From: a virus
IMG/VR virus record: IMGVR_UViG_3300042882_001391
Span: 1 to 27,161 of that record
Strand: one strand, 5' to 3'
DNA length: 27,161 nt
Shown here: positions 1-8,730 of the stretch, piece after piece
Numbering within the stretch: position 1 is the stretch's first letter
Layout of the letters: the number at the start of each line of letters is the position of its first letter
The notes under the pieces: model-generated
The model's input: only the letters and a program-made list of their open reading frames with translations
What the model was told of the DNA's origin: nothing
Database searches by the model: none
Program-made: the position numbers and the translations under genes

Positions 1-2
1 TA

Positions 3-1562
3 AGGAGTTTAGATAGCAACTTAGACCAATCCGGCCCAAAGAAAGTCAGGAGAACAACCTACTCAATTGACGGGCAAACAGACAGAGAGGTTATTGAAAC
101 CTGGGGATTTGCTTATTATTTAAAAGACTTTATTGAAACGCCCGATGGATTAATGATTCTCGATCCAGTAAACTTCTGGAAATTAATCGAATTTCAAGAA
201 ACTCGCTATTATTATCAGGCAGTAGAACCACCGACTTACACACTTACTACACCTAAGAACACAAAAGAAATAGAATATCAGTTAACTGTGCATCCAGATT
301 ATGAAGAATATTTAGGACGTGGTGATTCATTGAAGGGGCTTCAATCTAAGGTTTCAAATGCTAAATACTTGACAAGTATTGTCACGTCTGGATGGAAATT
401 AAGCCGATTTCAACAGGAAGAACCAGGAGGGGATACTGATACAAGTCAGATGGAGGTAGATAACAACGGGAATCTCATAGGGCCTTGGGCTCCAGTGGTT
501 ACCTTTAAAAAGATAAACAGGCAAGATGTAACCAGCTTTTACATCAAATCAATGCGCGCAGACTATGGACAGGATACAGTCCCTTACAGCATTGAGTGGG
601 TTTTTTGGGATGAAATGGATGAGGAAATGCAGCGAAAGATGTTCACAAAGGTTACACCCCCAAAAGAGGGCTTTAATCGAAGGTTGAAAGTGGGCTTGCT
701 TACTGCTGACATGGATTTTGTGGAGCCGATGCTGGTTTGGACAGAATCTCGCCAAGCCTCGTCTATCGCAACAATGGCTCACCCCGACTCAACCAGCGAA
801 GATCCTCTGCCAGCACTTGTTACAGGAGAGGAAAGTTACTATCAATCAATTTGGACTAAAAAGAACGACGAATATTCAACCGAGAAAATAGTGGAGTTAA
901 CCGCATCGGGAGCAGGGTTTGTTGATGGGGTTGAGAATGTTCGATATCGGGAGATTCAGGGTAGACCCCCAGAAGCTCAATACAGGAAAACAACATGGGA
1001 GCAACAGCAACCCAAAAAAACCTATACAAAAAGTGTTGTAACGACAAAAGAAGGTGTCGGAAAACGCTACTTTGTCTACTCTGATTCAATCCCTGAATGG
1101 GCAACAGAGGGGGGAGAGAGTCTAAGTTTTGGGGCTGCTTCTACCCTTGAGCAAGCAAAAAAAGCAGCCGAAACTCAACTTACAATTAACACCCTTCAAA
1201 GCACCCAAGAAACCCGAACGGTTAGCTGGCACTTCCCAAATATTGAAGGCGGGGATTTTTGCACTTTTAGTGGAAACAGGTTTCAGGGAAGATTTAGAGT
1301 CTTGTCGGCTTCTTATACCCTTGAATATGATGGAAGTCAGAATGCCTACGGATTAGATCCAATCTGTAAAACGGACGGCACAAAGCTAACACTAGGATTG
1401 TCGGACAGTCGATCTATTCGTATTGAAACAATAGAAGATATCGTTCCATCTAACGAAGGTTCGGACAATAACCAAGGGGAAGATCCAAAGGTAGACAATA
1501 ATGCCACTATAATTACTTTAGGAGGGGTTTTACCCTCAACTGTCCCCGGTCGGAGGAATTAA
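3..1562 (+). CDS. Tail/baseplate-like structural protein, 5' truncated
   Basis: The reading frame is open from the left edge of the window with no stop, so the gene starts before base 1. The ATG at 153 is internal and not the real start. About 519 residues are visible. I do not recognise the family with certainty. The sequence is soluble, acidic and rich in beta-prone stretches, with no signal peptide or membrane segment. Around residues 415-445 of the visible part, a glycine-rich run (EGGDFCTFSGNRFQGRFRV) resembles the 'flow of V-sG-f-G-f-V-s' strands seen in baseplate hub or tail-associated proteins. The last 50 residues are a low-complexity Asp/Asn-rich linker ending in GRRN. It sits directly upstream of other virion-like genes and a tail fibre, so a tail or baseplate role is inferred from position. 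The gene ends 0 bases before the next ATG at 1563. Confidence 0.7.
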   Translation, partial: RSLDSNLDQSGPKKVRRTTYSIDGQTDREVIETWGFAYYLKDFIETPDGLMILDPVNFWKLIEFQETRYYYQAVEPPTYTLTTPKNTKEIEYQLTVHPDYEEYLGRGDSLKGLQSKVSNAKYLTSIVTSGWKLSRFQQEEPGGDTDTSQMEVDNNGNLIGPWAPVVTFKKINRQDVTSFYIKSMRADYGQDTVPYSIEWVFWDEMDEEMQRKMFTKVTPPKEGFNRRLKVGLLTADMDFVEPMLVWTESRQASSIATMAHPDSTSEDPLPALVTGEESYYQSIWTKKNDEYSTEKIVELTASGAGFVDGVENVRYREIQGRPPEAQYRKTTWEQQQPKKTYTKSVVTTKEGVGKRYFVYSDSIPEWATEGGESLSFGAASTLEQAKKAAETQLTINTLQSTQETRTVSWHFPNIEGGDFCTFSGNRFQGRFRVLSASYTLEYDGSQNAYGLDPICKTDGTKLTLGLSDSRSIRIETIEDIVPSNEGSDNNQGEDPKVDNNATIITLGGVLPSTVPGRRN

Positions 1563-1736
1563 ATGTCGTCCCCAAAAGAAAGAGAATTAGCAGCCAAACT
1601 TTTAAGAATATTAAGCAGTGGACAGCCAACCTGGAATATTTCAGGAAGTTCCATCACGGGCAGATATGGAGGGAAAACTGTAAGAGCAACAAACCGAACC
1701 AGAACGTTAAGGGAATCAGTAGCATGGCGACGGTAA
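1563..1736 (+). CDS. Small basic protein, 57 aa, unknown
   Basis: This short ORF starts with ATG directly after the stop of the upstream gene (TAA then ATG) and overlaps the next gene's start at 1724 by 13 bases. Its upstream context GGAGGAATTAA supplies a strong Shine-Dalgarno sequence, which supports translation. The product is 57 residues and strongly basic (many Arg and Lys), begins MSSPKERELAAKLL, and ends in WRR. It has no cysteine pairs, membrane segment or known motif. Tight packing between two structural-region genes suggests a minor virion or assembly protein, but that is only positional inference. Confidence 0.65.
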   Translation: MSSPKERELAAKLLRILSSGQPTWNISGSSITGRYGGKTVRATNRTRTLRESVAWRR

Positions 1737-1930
1737 ATCAAATCGCATCTCAGGCTTTAAGTCGATTAAACGCTCTTAACAAATCAGTGTTAATTGGCAA
1801 GGCTTACCCTCTGGGGAATAGTGGATCTGTATTCTCTGGGATGGGTAAAAGTTTTGTAGCTAAAGGTGTGGTTACAGGGAATGCGATCGCCTTTAAACAC
1901 AATGGTAAATGGCAAGTAATTCAAGGATAA
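1724..1930 (+). CDS. Small protein, 68 aa, unknown, structural region
   Basis: The start ATG at 1724 overlaps the end of the preceding small gene, and an AAGGGA sequence lies about 9 bases upstream. The 68-residue product begins with a helix-like segment (MATVNQIASQALSRLNALNK) and continues with Gly/Ser/Val-rich beta-prone sequence ending FKHNGKWQVIQG. A short N-terminal helix followed by a small beta domain is common in minor tail proteins, but I do not recognise a family. The gene carries a HIP1 octamer at 1883-1890. Confidence 0.65.
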   Translation: MATVNQIASQALSRLNALNKSVLIGKAYPLGNSGSVFSGMGKSFVAKGVVTGNAIAFKHNGKWQVIQG

Positions 1931-1956
1931 ATGAGTACAAGGGTAAACAATAAAAT

Positions 1957-3684
1957 ATGCTGACTTACGCTGGTATTCCCTCTCAAATTCCTGCTCCGGT
2001 TGTCTCAGTAATTTCGGGAAGTTTAACAACTCCGGTTTCGGGTTCGTTGTATTGGCAGATGCGGAACCGCCAAGGATTTAACCTGTATTCCCCTCCAACC
2101 GCCATCAATTTAACAACGGGTCAAGGTGTGACTGTAATTGTGCCTAACTGTAACTGTGAGGGGTATGATCCAGTCTCCTATGTGCTGTCATTCTCCCCGA
2201 CAAATACCTATTTAGCTGCTTATGTTATAGCCACTTACTCAGCTTCAGATACTTTACCTGGGACGCTAACACTTAACAAAAATGAATACTTCGTTACCCA
2301 AAAAAGCGTAGCGAATACCTCTCAAATCCCTGTTAATAAAATCGACGGGATGCGGGTTTACGTTGACGAATGGGGAGAAATCAGAGAATGGCAAGACAGT
2401 CAGTGGCTGAGGGTTTATCCCCAAGAATTCCAAACCTTAGTTACATCAACTCGTTCGGTAAACGGCTGTGATAGGTTGCTTTCTGAGTTCACAGATGAGC
2501 AAAAAGAAATTATTATCCGTCCCGATTATGCAGTTGACAGAAGTTATTCCGAGCCCGTCAAATTTTGGCTAAGAAACGAAACGACATCTCCCTATTTTGC
2601 GGGGAGATCCATATCAGTAGGGATATCGTGGGGGGATACAGACTTAACTGATCTGTTTTTTGGTGCGGGTGCGGTCAATTTGACATTTTTAGGATACGTC
2701 AACTTGACCGATGGATCTCTGGATACCTCCGCCTCTGGAGGTGGGGAGATGACGGGAATTAATCAAAGAATTACTTATACCAACAACAATTCGGGATTAA
2801 TTTTAGAAAAAGATTTGCTATCGGGATATGCCTATCTAGTTGCTGTGGAGATTCAGGTTGACGTGGCAAGTTTAGGGGGGAGGGTAGCCGAGAATGCTCA
2901 GATAGAAGTCAGTCTATCAATCGGGGAGCGTGTTGGCTATTATTCGGGTGTGGCTGCAATCATTGGCAATTTAATTAGTGCGGGGTTGGATCTACGTCGA
3001 ATTGTCCCTGATACGGGTTTAAGCGCGATCGCCTTATCGGGATCGGGAATTGTCAATGGGCGATCATTTATTGGAGCAGGAGAGCGTGGGGTATTTGGTT
3101 TAGTTGCCAACACTGCCAATCAGATCGTTGCCATTAACGGGAATGGGACTTGTTTAGCAGTTTCGGGGTTAGGAACAGGTCAAGTATTGAGGGCTAAAGT
3201 CGGGACATTAAATGGTTGTGGAAAAGCAATTGTGGCAGGGAGTGTAACGTTAAGCCCTTCAAAACAATTAGAGATTAAACTAACGCATCCCACAAATATC
3301 AGATCCGACTATCTTGATGTTATTGCAGGAAATTCAAAAGGGAATTTCAATGCAACAGATATATGGATCTGGATAGGGGGAAATAAGTTTAGCACTCCAG
3401 TGCAGCTAGGCGAAGCAACTCAAACTATTGTCTTAACTGGATCAGGAGGAGAGGCAACTACTGTTCCTGATTCGGAACTGGGATTGTACAGCCCTGTAAT
3501 TAACTCTGTAGCTGCCGTCAATGGGGCTTCAGGCTTCGCTAGTGGGAATTATTTGATCACAGTCGCATATTACTACACAAACACTGTGACAGCCATTTCT
3601 CACCAAGGGATTTTAGAGATGGATTCTGATATTTTGAGTTTTATTGAAAACTCGGCTAAAAAATATGCCTTAGTCTTGGGATAA
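1957..3684 (+). CDS. Presumed virion protein, 575 aa
   Basis: This is a 575-residue protein almost entirely made of beta-prone, Gly/Ser/Thr/Val-rich sequence, typical of tail, baseplate or fibre proteins. An early segment (residues about 20-85) resembles a fibronectin-like or immunoglobulin-like fold, with a repeated 'SGSLTTPVSGSLYWQM' type strand. A Cys-Asn-Cys pair sits near residue 64. Residues about 120-150 contain a short 'YVDEWGEIREWQDSQWLRV' stretch, similar in style to linker segments in tail fibres. No signal peptide, catalytic motif or membrane helix is visible. It lies between small structural-region genes and the tail fibre, so a tail-tip or adhesin role is likely but not proven. 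The ribosome binding site is weak. Confidence 0.7.
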   Translation: MLTYAGIPSQIPAPVVSVISGSLTTPVSGSLYWQMRNRQGFNLYSPPTAINLTTGQGVTVIVPNCNCEGYDPVSYVLSFSPTNTYLAAYVIATYSASDTLPGTLTLNKNEYFVTQKSVANTSQIPVNKIDGMRVYVDEWGEIREWQDSQWLRVYPQEFQTLVTSTRSVNGCDRLLSEFTDEQKEIIIRPDYAVDRSYSEPVKFWLRNETTSPYFAGRSISVGISWGDTDLTDLFFGAGAVNLTFLGYVNLTDGSLDTSASGGGEMTGINQRITYTNNNSGLILEKDLLSGYAYLVAVEIQVDVASLGGRVAENAQIEVSLSIGERVGYYSGVAAIIGNLISAGLDLRRIVPDTGLSAIALSGSGIVNGRSFIGAGERGVFGLVANTANQIVAINGNGTCLAVSGLGTGQVLRAKVGTLNGCGKAIVAGSVTLSPSKQLEIKLTHPTNIRSDYLDVIAGNSKGNFNATDIWIWIGGNKFSTPVQLGEATQTIVLTGSGGEATTVPDSELGLYSPVINSVAAVNGASGFASGNYLITVAYYYTNTVTAISHQGILEMDSDILSFIENSAKKYALVLG

Positions 3685-3789
3685 TTTTAAAAATTATGCT
3701 TTTAGTCCTAGGGTGAATTTTCTTAAATTAAAAATGCAATCAATAAAAGAGGGGTTAAAATTAATTATAAATCCTTCTATTTTTGAAAG

Positions 3790-4224
3790 ATGCCTGATAT
3801 TAGTACACAGCAAACGGAGGCGGCTGCTTTAATTAAAGAGCAAATAGAAGCCCTGGAGAACCCGGCACAGACACTTCCCTACTGGGAGATTTATCGTGCT
3901 ATCTCAAACGACGGGGGATCTGCGGAAGCAACACTTGGTGCGATCAACGCCAAACTTCCATCTTTATCAAGTGGTAGAGTCCCAGTCTCTTTACCAACAA
4001 TAACCGCCGAGTTAGATTGTAGATTGCTAACAACAAATACAACAATTGCAACTGGTAGTTATTTCATTTATTTAAAGGTACTCGTAGGGGATGTAACTAT
4101 TAATGGATTAACATTTTCATCCGGTGAAAATCTAAACTTTGAGGCCATTAATAATGTTCTATACCCCGCTATTGAGTTGGTAATTCCTAGTGGTAAATCA
4201 GTTCGATTAGTAAGAGGATATTAA
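3790..4224 (+). CDS. Small presumed tail-associated protein, 144 aa
   Basis: A 144-residue protein ending one base before the tail-fibre ATG, so the two are probably translated from one message. The N-terminal 50 residues are helical and acidic (MPDISTQQTEAAALIKEQIE). The remainder is beta-prone, with Thr/Ile/Val-rich strands ending 'SGKSVRLVRGY'. This helix-then-beta layout fits a small fibre-connector or head-fibre-like protein. I do not recognise a family. No clear Shine-Dalgarno sequence precedes the start; the 105-base gap upstream is AT-rich and contains only a weak AT-only inverted repeat around 3681-3698. Confidence 0.65.
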   Translation: MPDISTQQTEAAALIKEQIEALENPAQTLPYWEIYRAISNDGGSAEATLGAINAKLPSLSSGRVPVSLPTITAELDCRLLTTNTTIATGSYFIYLKVLVGDVTINGLTFSSGENLNFEAINNVLYPAIELVIPSGKSVRLVRGY

Positions 4225-4225
4225 C

Positions 4226-6349
4226 ATGGGAATGTTTTCGGATATTGATTATTCTTTGATTGTTTTGCAATTAGAGAAAGCAATGGCTAATGGTGTGGCT
4301 ACCTTGGATTCAAATACCAAGGTTCCTAAAGCTCAGATTAGTTTAACCGCGTCTGATGTTGGTGCGATCGCGTCTACTGGTAACGAAGTTTTAACAAGTT
4401 TAAACGCCGCGTCTGGCACAATTTCATCTGGGCTTTTACCGTCTTATGTTGATGATGTCCTGAGTTATACAAACCTTGCCGGGTTCCCAGGTACGGGTGA
4501 AACTGGAAAGATTTACGTTGATGAAACGACTAATAAAGTTTACCGATGGTCGGGTTCTGTTTATGTTGAGATATCGAGTTCTGCTACTGCGGGAGAGGCT
4601 TTAAAACTAACCACGCCACGGACAATTACAACAACGGGGGATGCTAGTTATTCAGTATCTTTTGATGGTTCAGCCAATGTTACAAGTGCGATAACACTGG
4701 CAACGGTCAATAGTAATGCTGGTTCTTTCGGTAGTGCTAGTTCAATTCCTGCTATTACTGTCAATGCTAAGGGTCAAGTAACTGCGGTTTCAACTAACAG
4801 TATCGGCAACGAATTAATTGCTATTCAATCGCTATCCGACACCCCAGGATTCCTAAAGAAAACAGGGGATGGGACTTATTCAATTGATATTAATTCCTAT
4901 CTTTCATTGGCGGGTGGGACTATCACGGGGAATCTAGCAGTAAACGGAAACATAATAGGTTCTTTAGGTGCAGGAGTTAGTCTATATCAAGGGTCTCCTC
5001 TCGGTAGTACATCTGGAGATTTTCAAGTTTTATCTTCAAAAACAGGGGCATCAGGAAACATAATAACAGAAAGAACTTGGCTTTGTCGGAAAGCTAATGG
5101 TGTAGACTGGAATACAACCAGTTTTCATAACGGGATAGCTGTTGATGCTTCCTTTAACATTCCCCTGAGTACCACTAGAACGTGGTGGGAGAGAGATATA
5201 TCGACAGGGATTCAATCCTGGGGAGATGGTGCGACTACTTATTTCTCTGTTGATAGTTCGAGATTTCATATTCCCCTATCAACCCAATCAACATCAACAA
5301 CTACAGGGGCTTTAAGGGTCGCTAGTTTAGGGGTTACGGGTGCTATTTTTGCTGGTACTGTTAGTGCCAATTCTTATAATTTGATTCCTATTGGGAGAGG
5401 AGGGGGGAGTTTAGACACAAATACAATAACAGGAGTTAGTGTGCTCCAGGCCAATACCACAGGTATTGGCCTGGCAGGTTTTGGAACTGGGGCTTTACAA
5501 AATAACACCACAGGGAATTATTCAACGGCAGTTGGAGTTAGTGCGCTTTTGTCCAATATTACAGGGAGTAGTTTAACTGCCGCTGGACTTAATGCGCTTC
5601 GTTCTAATACTACAGGGAATAATTCGTCTGCTTTTGGCGTTGGGGCTTTAGAAAATAACACTACAGGGAATAATTTAACTGCCTCTGGAGTTGGTGCGCT
5701 TTTCAGCAATATAACAGGGAGTAATTTGGCAGGTTTTGGAGTTGGTGCAGGACGCTTCACTTCTGACGGCGTTACAGGTCTAACTATCTCAAATAACTCT
5801 TGTTTTTTTGGCGCAAATACAAAAGGAACCCAGAACGCAACCAACGAAAACGTATTTTGTTTTAACGCCACCGGTAACGGCTCAAACACCGTAACAATTG
5901 GTGATTCAAGTATCACCAATACCTACCTAAGAGGTGTGATATCAACTAATTCCACAACACCTTCAACATCTCCCACCACGGGAGCTAGTGTAATTCCTGG
6001 GGGACAGGGGATTGGAGGAAATCAATATGTTGGTGGTTTCAGTTCTTTAGGTGGGGACGCTAATCATCCAGGGATTAAGATTAAAGTTTTGACGGGGACT
6101 ACGGCTGCAACTGAAGGGGGGGTTGCATTAATAGCTCATGGAGTTACGGTTTCAAAAATTGTATCCGTCACAGTATTAGTGGAATTCAGCGCAAACGCGT
6201 TTGTATTGTCTGGATATGATACACAGTTTGTTGGTCTTCATTTTTCCGTGTCCGTGTCAGTGGCGGACATACAAATAATAAATCATCCAACAAATAGCGA
6301 AAATATTTTATCAAAACCAGTTAAAATAACAATAATTTACACGGCATAA
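4226..6349 (+). CDS. Tail fibre protein with YadA-head-like repeats
   Basis: A 707-residue presumed receptor-binding fibre. Residues about 65-115 match the phage-fibre segment with 'SYVDDVLSYTNLAGFPGTGE' followed by an 'IYVDETTNKVYRWSGSVYVEI' type beta unit. Residues about 125-195 carry the widespread fibre block 'TITTTGDASYSVSFDGSANV' and 'ITVNAKGQVTAVST'. Residues 406-507 are six consecutive 17-residue repeats (consensus AL-xNxTGN-xxxAxGVG), resembling the left-handed beta-roll heads of trimeric autotransporters. The C-terminal 150 residues form a distinct domain, probably the receptor-binding tip or a trimerisation domain. The start follows an AGAGGA sequence, and the next gene begins 4 bases after the stop. 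Trimeric assembly and host-cell binding are inferred from family. Confidence 0.88.
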   Translation: MGMFSDIDYSLIVLQLEKAMANGVATLDSNTKVPKAQISLTASDVGAIASTGNEVLTSLNAASGTISSGLLPSYVDDVLSYTNLAGFPGTGETGKIYVDETTNKVYRWSGSVYVEISSSATAGEALKLTTPRTITTTGDASYSVSFDGSANVTSAITLATVNSNAGSFGSASSIPAITVNAKGQVTAVSTNSIGNELIAIQSLSDTPGFLKKTGDGTYSIDINSYLSLAGGTITGNLAVNGNIIGSLGAGVSLYQGSPLGSTSGDFQVLSSKTGASGNIITERTWLCRKANGVDWNTTSFHNGIAVDASFNIPLSTTRTWWERDISTGIQSWGDGATTYFSVDSSRFHIPLSTQSTSTTTGALRVASLGVTGAIFAGTVSANSYNLIPIGRGGGSLDTNTITGVSVLQANTTGIGLAGFGTGALQNNTTGNYSTAVGVSALLSNITGSSLTAAGLNALRSNTTGNNSSAFGVGALENNTTGNNLTASGVGALFSNITGSNLAGFGVGAGRFTSDGVTGLTISNNSCFFGANTKGTQNATNENVFCFNATGNGSNTVTIGDSSITNTYLRGVISTNSTTPSTSPTTGASVIPGGQGIGGNQYVGGFSSLGGDANHPGIKIKVLTGTTAATEGGVALIAHGVTVSKIVSVTVLVEFSANAFVLSGYDTQFVGLHFSVSVSVADIQIINHPTNSENILSKPVKITIIYTA
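5441..5746 (+). repeat. Six tandem 51-bp coding repeats in the tail fibre
   Basis: Six in-frame 51-base units encode 17-residue repeats with a core of AL, then N-T/I-TG, then A-x-G-V/L-G/N/S. At DNA level the units are diverged but share 'aca ggg a' at the TG position. Such repeats build a beta-roll shaft or head and can change in copy number by recombination, altering fibre length. Confidence 0.85.
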
Positions 6350-6353
6350 AATC

Positions 6354-6677
6354 ATGACTATTGAGAAAAAAGACCATTTTTTTGTATTACAAAGCCAACA
6401 GATTCCTGTGAGTGGGATTTTATTGGATGTTGTAATTGAACTGTGCCACCAATATTCGATTGTCAATCTTGAGACTGGAGAAGTTTTGGGGACAAGTCCA
6501 GGTGAAGGTATTTTGAATTTGGGAACACCCAATGAATTAGAGACTAAATATCCAGGATTTTCCGAAAAGATGGAGTGGATAAAAATTGCACTGGTTACAG
6601 AGGCAATGGGAATAATAGCCACCAGAAAAGCAGCAATTGAAGCGTCAAAAAACAACCCATTAACACCAATAGAATGA
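6354..6677 (+). CDS. Unknown protein, 107 aa, just after the tail fibre
   Basis: A 107-residue protein starting 4 bases after the tail-fibre stop; its own stop overlaps the next ATG (ATGA). It has a beta-prone first half (FFVLQSQQIPVSGILLDVVI) and a helical second half rich in Ala and Glu. No membrane segment or cysteine pair is visible. Position right after a fibre is where fibre chaperones or attachment proteins often lie, so that role is possible. I do not recognise the family. Confidence 0.65.
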   Translation: MTIEKKDHFFVLQSQQIPVSGILLDVVIELCHQYSIVNLETGEVLGTSPGEGILNLGTPNELETKYPGFSEKMEWIKIALVTEAMGIIATRKAAIEASKNNPLTPIE

Positions 6678-7033
6678 TATCAATATCAATTTTTTCGCTC
6701 CCTTTCAACCAGTCCGGTTATGCCTTCTTGCTTTTCTTTGCCGGACTGATTTCTATTATTAATGGATTTTCCTTGATATTTGATAACCGAAAGTTGAATC
6801 AATACTTGTCATCTACTCTGTTGATAAATAACGGATTGATGTTATTGTTTGACAGCTTTAACAAGATAGGTTATGACAAGTTTGATAATATGAAAATATC
6901 AACTTTAATAATTCAAATTATTATAAGTTTTTTATCGCTTTTCCTTGTATTGGGGCATCACTATGAACGTAGCAAAAAACTCAAAGAGCGAAAAAAAGAG
7001 GGTGAGTCTTACGATTTTAGAAAGAGGGGGTAA
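6674..7033 (+). CDS. Small membrane protein, 119 aa
   Basis: The start overlaps the previous stop by four bases. The product has about three hydrophobic segments (residues about 14-36, 45-62 and 75-95) followed by a very basic C-terminal tail (ERSKKLKERKKEG) that should face the cytoplasm. Small size, several membrane spans, a charged tail and position after the fibre genes fit a holin-like protein. There is no sequence proof, and the role is inferred. Confidence 0.6.
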   Translation: MISISIFSLPFNQSGYAFLLFFAGLISIINGFSLIFDNRKLNQYLSSTLLINNGLMLLFDSFNKIGYDKFDNMKISTLIIQIIISFLSLFLVLGHHYERSKKLKERKKEGESYDFRKRG

Positions 7034-7043
7034 ATATTGCAAT

Positions 7044-7475
7044 ATGCCACGCCCTGTTTTTAGAATTAAATATATAGTTCAGGCATTATTTTTTAATCAT
7101 CATTTCCTGGTGATGATTCTGGTCGGATTGTTTGGAATGATTTTTACCCCATTAGAAACATCTATTAGATGGATAAATGAGAGTATTGATTTTTTAAACG
7201 CTATCACCCTTGGGGTGGGGATTGGCGGGATAATTTGTTGGTGTTTCGTCTACAAGTTCAAGAAAGAGTTTAGTAGTGAAATTAGCTCCTCTGTTTGGAC
7301 TGCTTGCTATATTCTTTTAAATATCTGCCACATCCTTTCAGTATTGTTTATAGTAGTTTTCTTTTTGTCTGTAGGAATCAAGCAAAATGGCAGTATATCT
7401 TCCTTAGCTTGCGGGGTGTTTTCTTCAATGCTTGCAGAGATTATGTTATCAATTAAATATGCCTACAAAAGTTAA
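7044..7475 (+). CDS. Membrane protein, 143 aa, four spans
   Basis: I place the start at ATG 7044, giving MPRPVFRIKY. An AGAGGGGG sequence lies about 13 bases upstream and the preceding gene ends at 7033. A longer frame reaches back to 6945 but would overlap the upstream gene by about 90 bases. The product has four hydrophobic segments (roughly residues 18-36, 55-76, 88-112 and 118-138) and a short positively charged N-terminus. It resembles no enzyme I know. It lies between two other membrane-associated small proteins, so the three may form a lysis cassette (holin or antiholin), which is inference only. Confidence 0.6.
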   Translation: MPRPVFRIKYIVQALFFNHHFLVMILVGLFGMIFTPLETSIRWINESIDFLNAITLGVGIGGIICWCFVYKFKKEFSSEISSSVWTACYILLNICHILSVLFIVVFFLSVGIKQNGSISSLACGVFSSMLAEIMLSIKYAYKS

Positions 7476-7492
7476 TTACCCTCGTAATCAAA

Positions 7493-7939
7493 ATGTTGAT
7501 GTCTTTTTTTCATGTTATTCTCCAATCAAATACAACAACAGCTACTACAGACCAAACGATTCAATCAGTATTTGGTTTGATTACCGTTCTGTTGGGTGGT
7601 AGTAGTGTAATTGGTATTGCTATCAATAGAATTTTTGATACCAAAAACATCAAGGTTATAGTTGAATTACAAAGTGAAATTAAAAGCCTTCAGAGGGAGG
7701 CTAATTATAGGGAGAATGATTTAAACAGGCTTGAGGTTGAAAACAACGAACTCAGGGAAAAGATAGCCGCGCTACAGGAGAAAACTAACTCTAATTTTTC
7801 TGAACAATTAGTAAACATTCAAGAAAAATATCAACACTTAGCTTCAGAACATCAAAAAGCTATTGCAATAATAAAGAAGCTAAAAGGGGTATCTACCAAT
7901 GCAAGTAATTCAAACACTAACGACGGCAATCAAACCTGA
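7493..7939 (+). CDS. Membrane-anchored coiled-coil protein, 148 aa
   Basis: One hydrophobic segment (residues about 25-47, with GLITVLLGGSSVIGIAINRI) is followed by a long predicted coiled coil of about 75 residues (LQSEIKSLQREANYREN through the KKLKG region) and an Asn/Thr/Ser-rich tail. This one-anchor-plus-coil layout resembles a spanin-like or i-spanin-type lysis protein, but it could also be an unrelated phage membrane protein. The ATG at 7499 (third residue) is an alternative start. No strong Shine-Dalgarno sequence is visible. Confidence 0.6.
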   Translation: MLMSFFHVILQSNTTTATTDQTIQSVFGLITVLLGGSSVIGIAINRIFDTKNIKVIVELQSEIKSLQREANYRENDLNRLEVENNELREKIAALQEKTNSNFSEQLVNIQEKYQHLASEHQKAIAIIKKLKGVSTNASNSNTNDGNQT

Positions 7940-8011
7940 GACAATCTCTTGCACGGGAGGGCATTAGATTGTATTTAATGCAACACCAACACAACCCAGT
8001 CCCTTTTTATC

Positions 8012-8251
8012 ATGAATAATTCAACTAAAATTAAACTGATTGCATTGGATCGTGAAGTTACCGTATCCGAGGAAACTTTCACGATTAAGGAATTGAAAGT
8101 TAAGTATCCTAAACAATGGCTACAATCTCGTAATGATTATCCTGTTTTTATTAATTCGTGTATGGATAAATGGATATCAGAACAGGTAAAATTACAGGTA
8201 GAATTACAGGTAGAATTGAAGTGGAATGTTGTTACTTTTGAGGTGGGATGA
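8012..8251 (+). CDS. Small unknown protein, 79 aa
   Basis: A 79-residue protein with a helix-rich middle (KYPKQWLQSRNDYPVFINSC) and a C-terminal part with the internal repeat KLQVELQVEL. The DNA under this repeat is three imperfect 12-base copies (8185-8220). The start has no clear Shine-Dalgarno sequence. Its stop overlaps the next gene's ATGA, so the two are likely translated together. Family unknown. Confidence 0.55.
   Translation: MNNSTKIKLIALDREVTVSEETFTIKELKVKYPKQWLQSRNDYPVFINSCMDKWISEQVKLQVELQVELKWNVVTFEVG
8185..8220 (+). repeat. Three imperfect 12-bp tandem repeats
   Basis: Three adjacent 12-base copies close to GTAGAATTACAG encode the KLQVELQVEL stretch of the small protein ending at 8251. 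The third copy has drifted. The repeat probably arose by slippage. Confidence 0.7.
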
Positions 8252-8679
8252 TGGATACGGAAGCATTAAAAAATTTAATAACCGAGTACGAGAATGCTAC
8301 TACGGATTCAGGGTACAAGATGAGATTAGCTAATCAGATGAACGACATTATAAAAAAAGATATCTGGGAACTTCAAGGGAAAATTAGAGAGGAAATGATG
8401 TTGCGAATGCAAACAAAAACAGAACAATTAAATAATTTAATATCCCAAACAACGGGAGAAAATACCAACTATGGTTATTGGTATATTGAGTTCAGAGGTC
8501 GGTCTGGGTGGTGGGCGGTTTCTGATATCCCTGTTAGTTTTGGAGAGAATGGAACATACCTCGGTAAGTCTTATATTGATGCTGTCAGGTCAATTAAAGA
8601 TTTATTTCCAGAAAGAAAACCTTTGGTTTCAGCAATGGTTGATGATGAAATAGGGTGCTATAATAATAATGCACACTGA
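8248..8679 (+). CDS. Unknown protein, 143 aa, helical then WW-rich
   Basis: The start overlaps the upstream stop by four bases (ATGA) and begins MMDTEALKNL. Residues 1-70 are strongly helical, with Met-rich amphipathic segments. Residues 78-110 are Trp/Tyr-rich (YGYWYIEFRGRSGWWAV), and the rest is mixed. No domain is recognised. It closes the rightward structural-side run before a promoter region. Confidence 0.6.
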   Translation: MMDTEALKNLITEYENATTDSGYKMRLANQMNDIIKKDIWELQGKIREEMMLRMQTKTEQLNNLISQTTGENTNYGYWYIEFRGRSGWWAVSDIPVSFGENGTYLGKSYIDAVRSIKDLFPERKPLVSAMVDDEIGCYNNNAH

Positions 8680-8730
8680 TTAAAATTGGACAACACACCC
8701 GATGATTTATTAATTGTTGGGTTATTTTTA

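Noticed and set aside
549-1104. Minus-strand frames of 77 and 82 codons inside the first structural gene
   Set aside because: They lie wholly within the long rightward gene, have no ribosome binding site and show no coherent protein features.
5441-5746. CRISPR-like array from regularly spaced repeats
   Set aside because: The repeats are adjacent, in frame and 51 bp without spacers, so they are protein repeats. No CRISPR array was seen anywhere in the window.
5518-5919. Minus-strand 133-codon frame opposite the tail-fibre repeats
   Set aside because: It is the antisense of the in-frame 51-bp repeats, which explains its length and its repetitive Pro/Lys/Leu sequence.
6311-6655. Minus-strand 114-codon frame opposite the 107-aa gene
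   Set aside because: It is antisense to the ATGA-coupled gene and the end of the tail fibre; the rightward gene has the better context.
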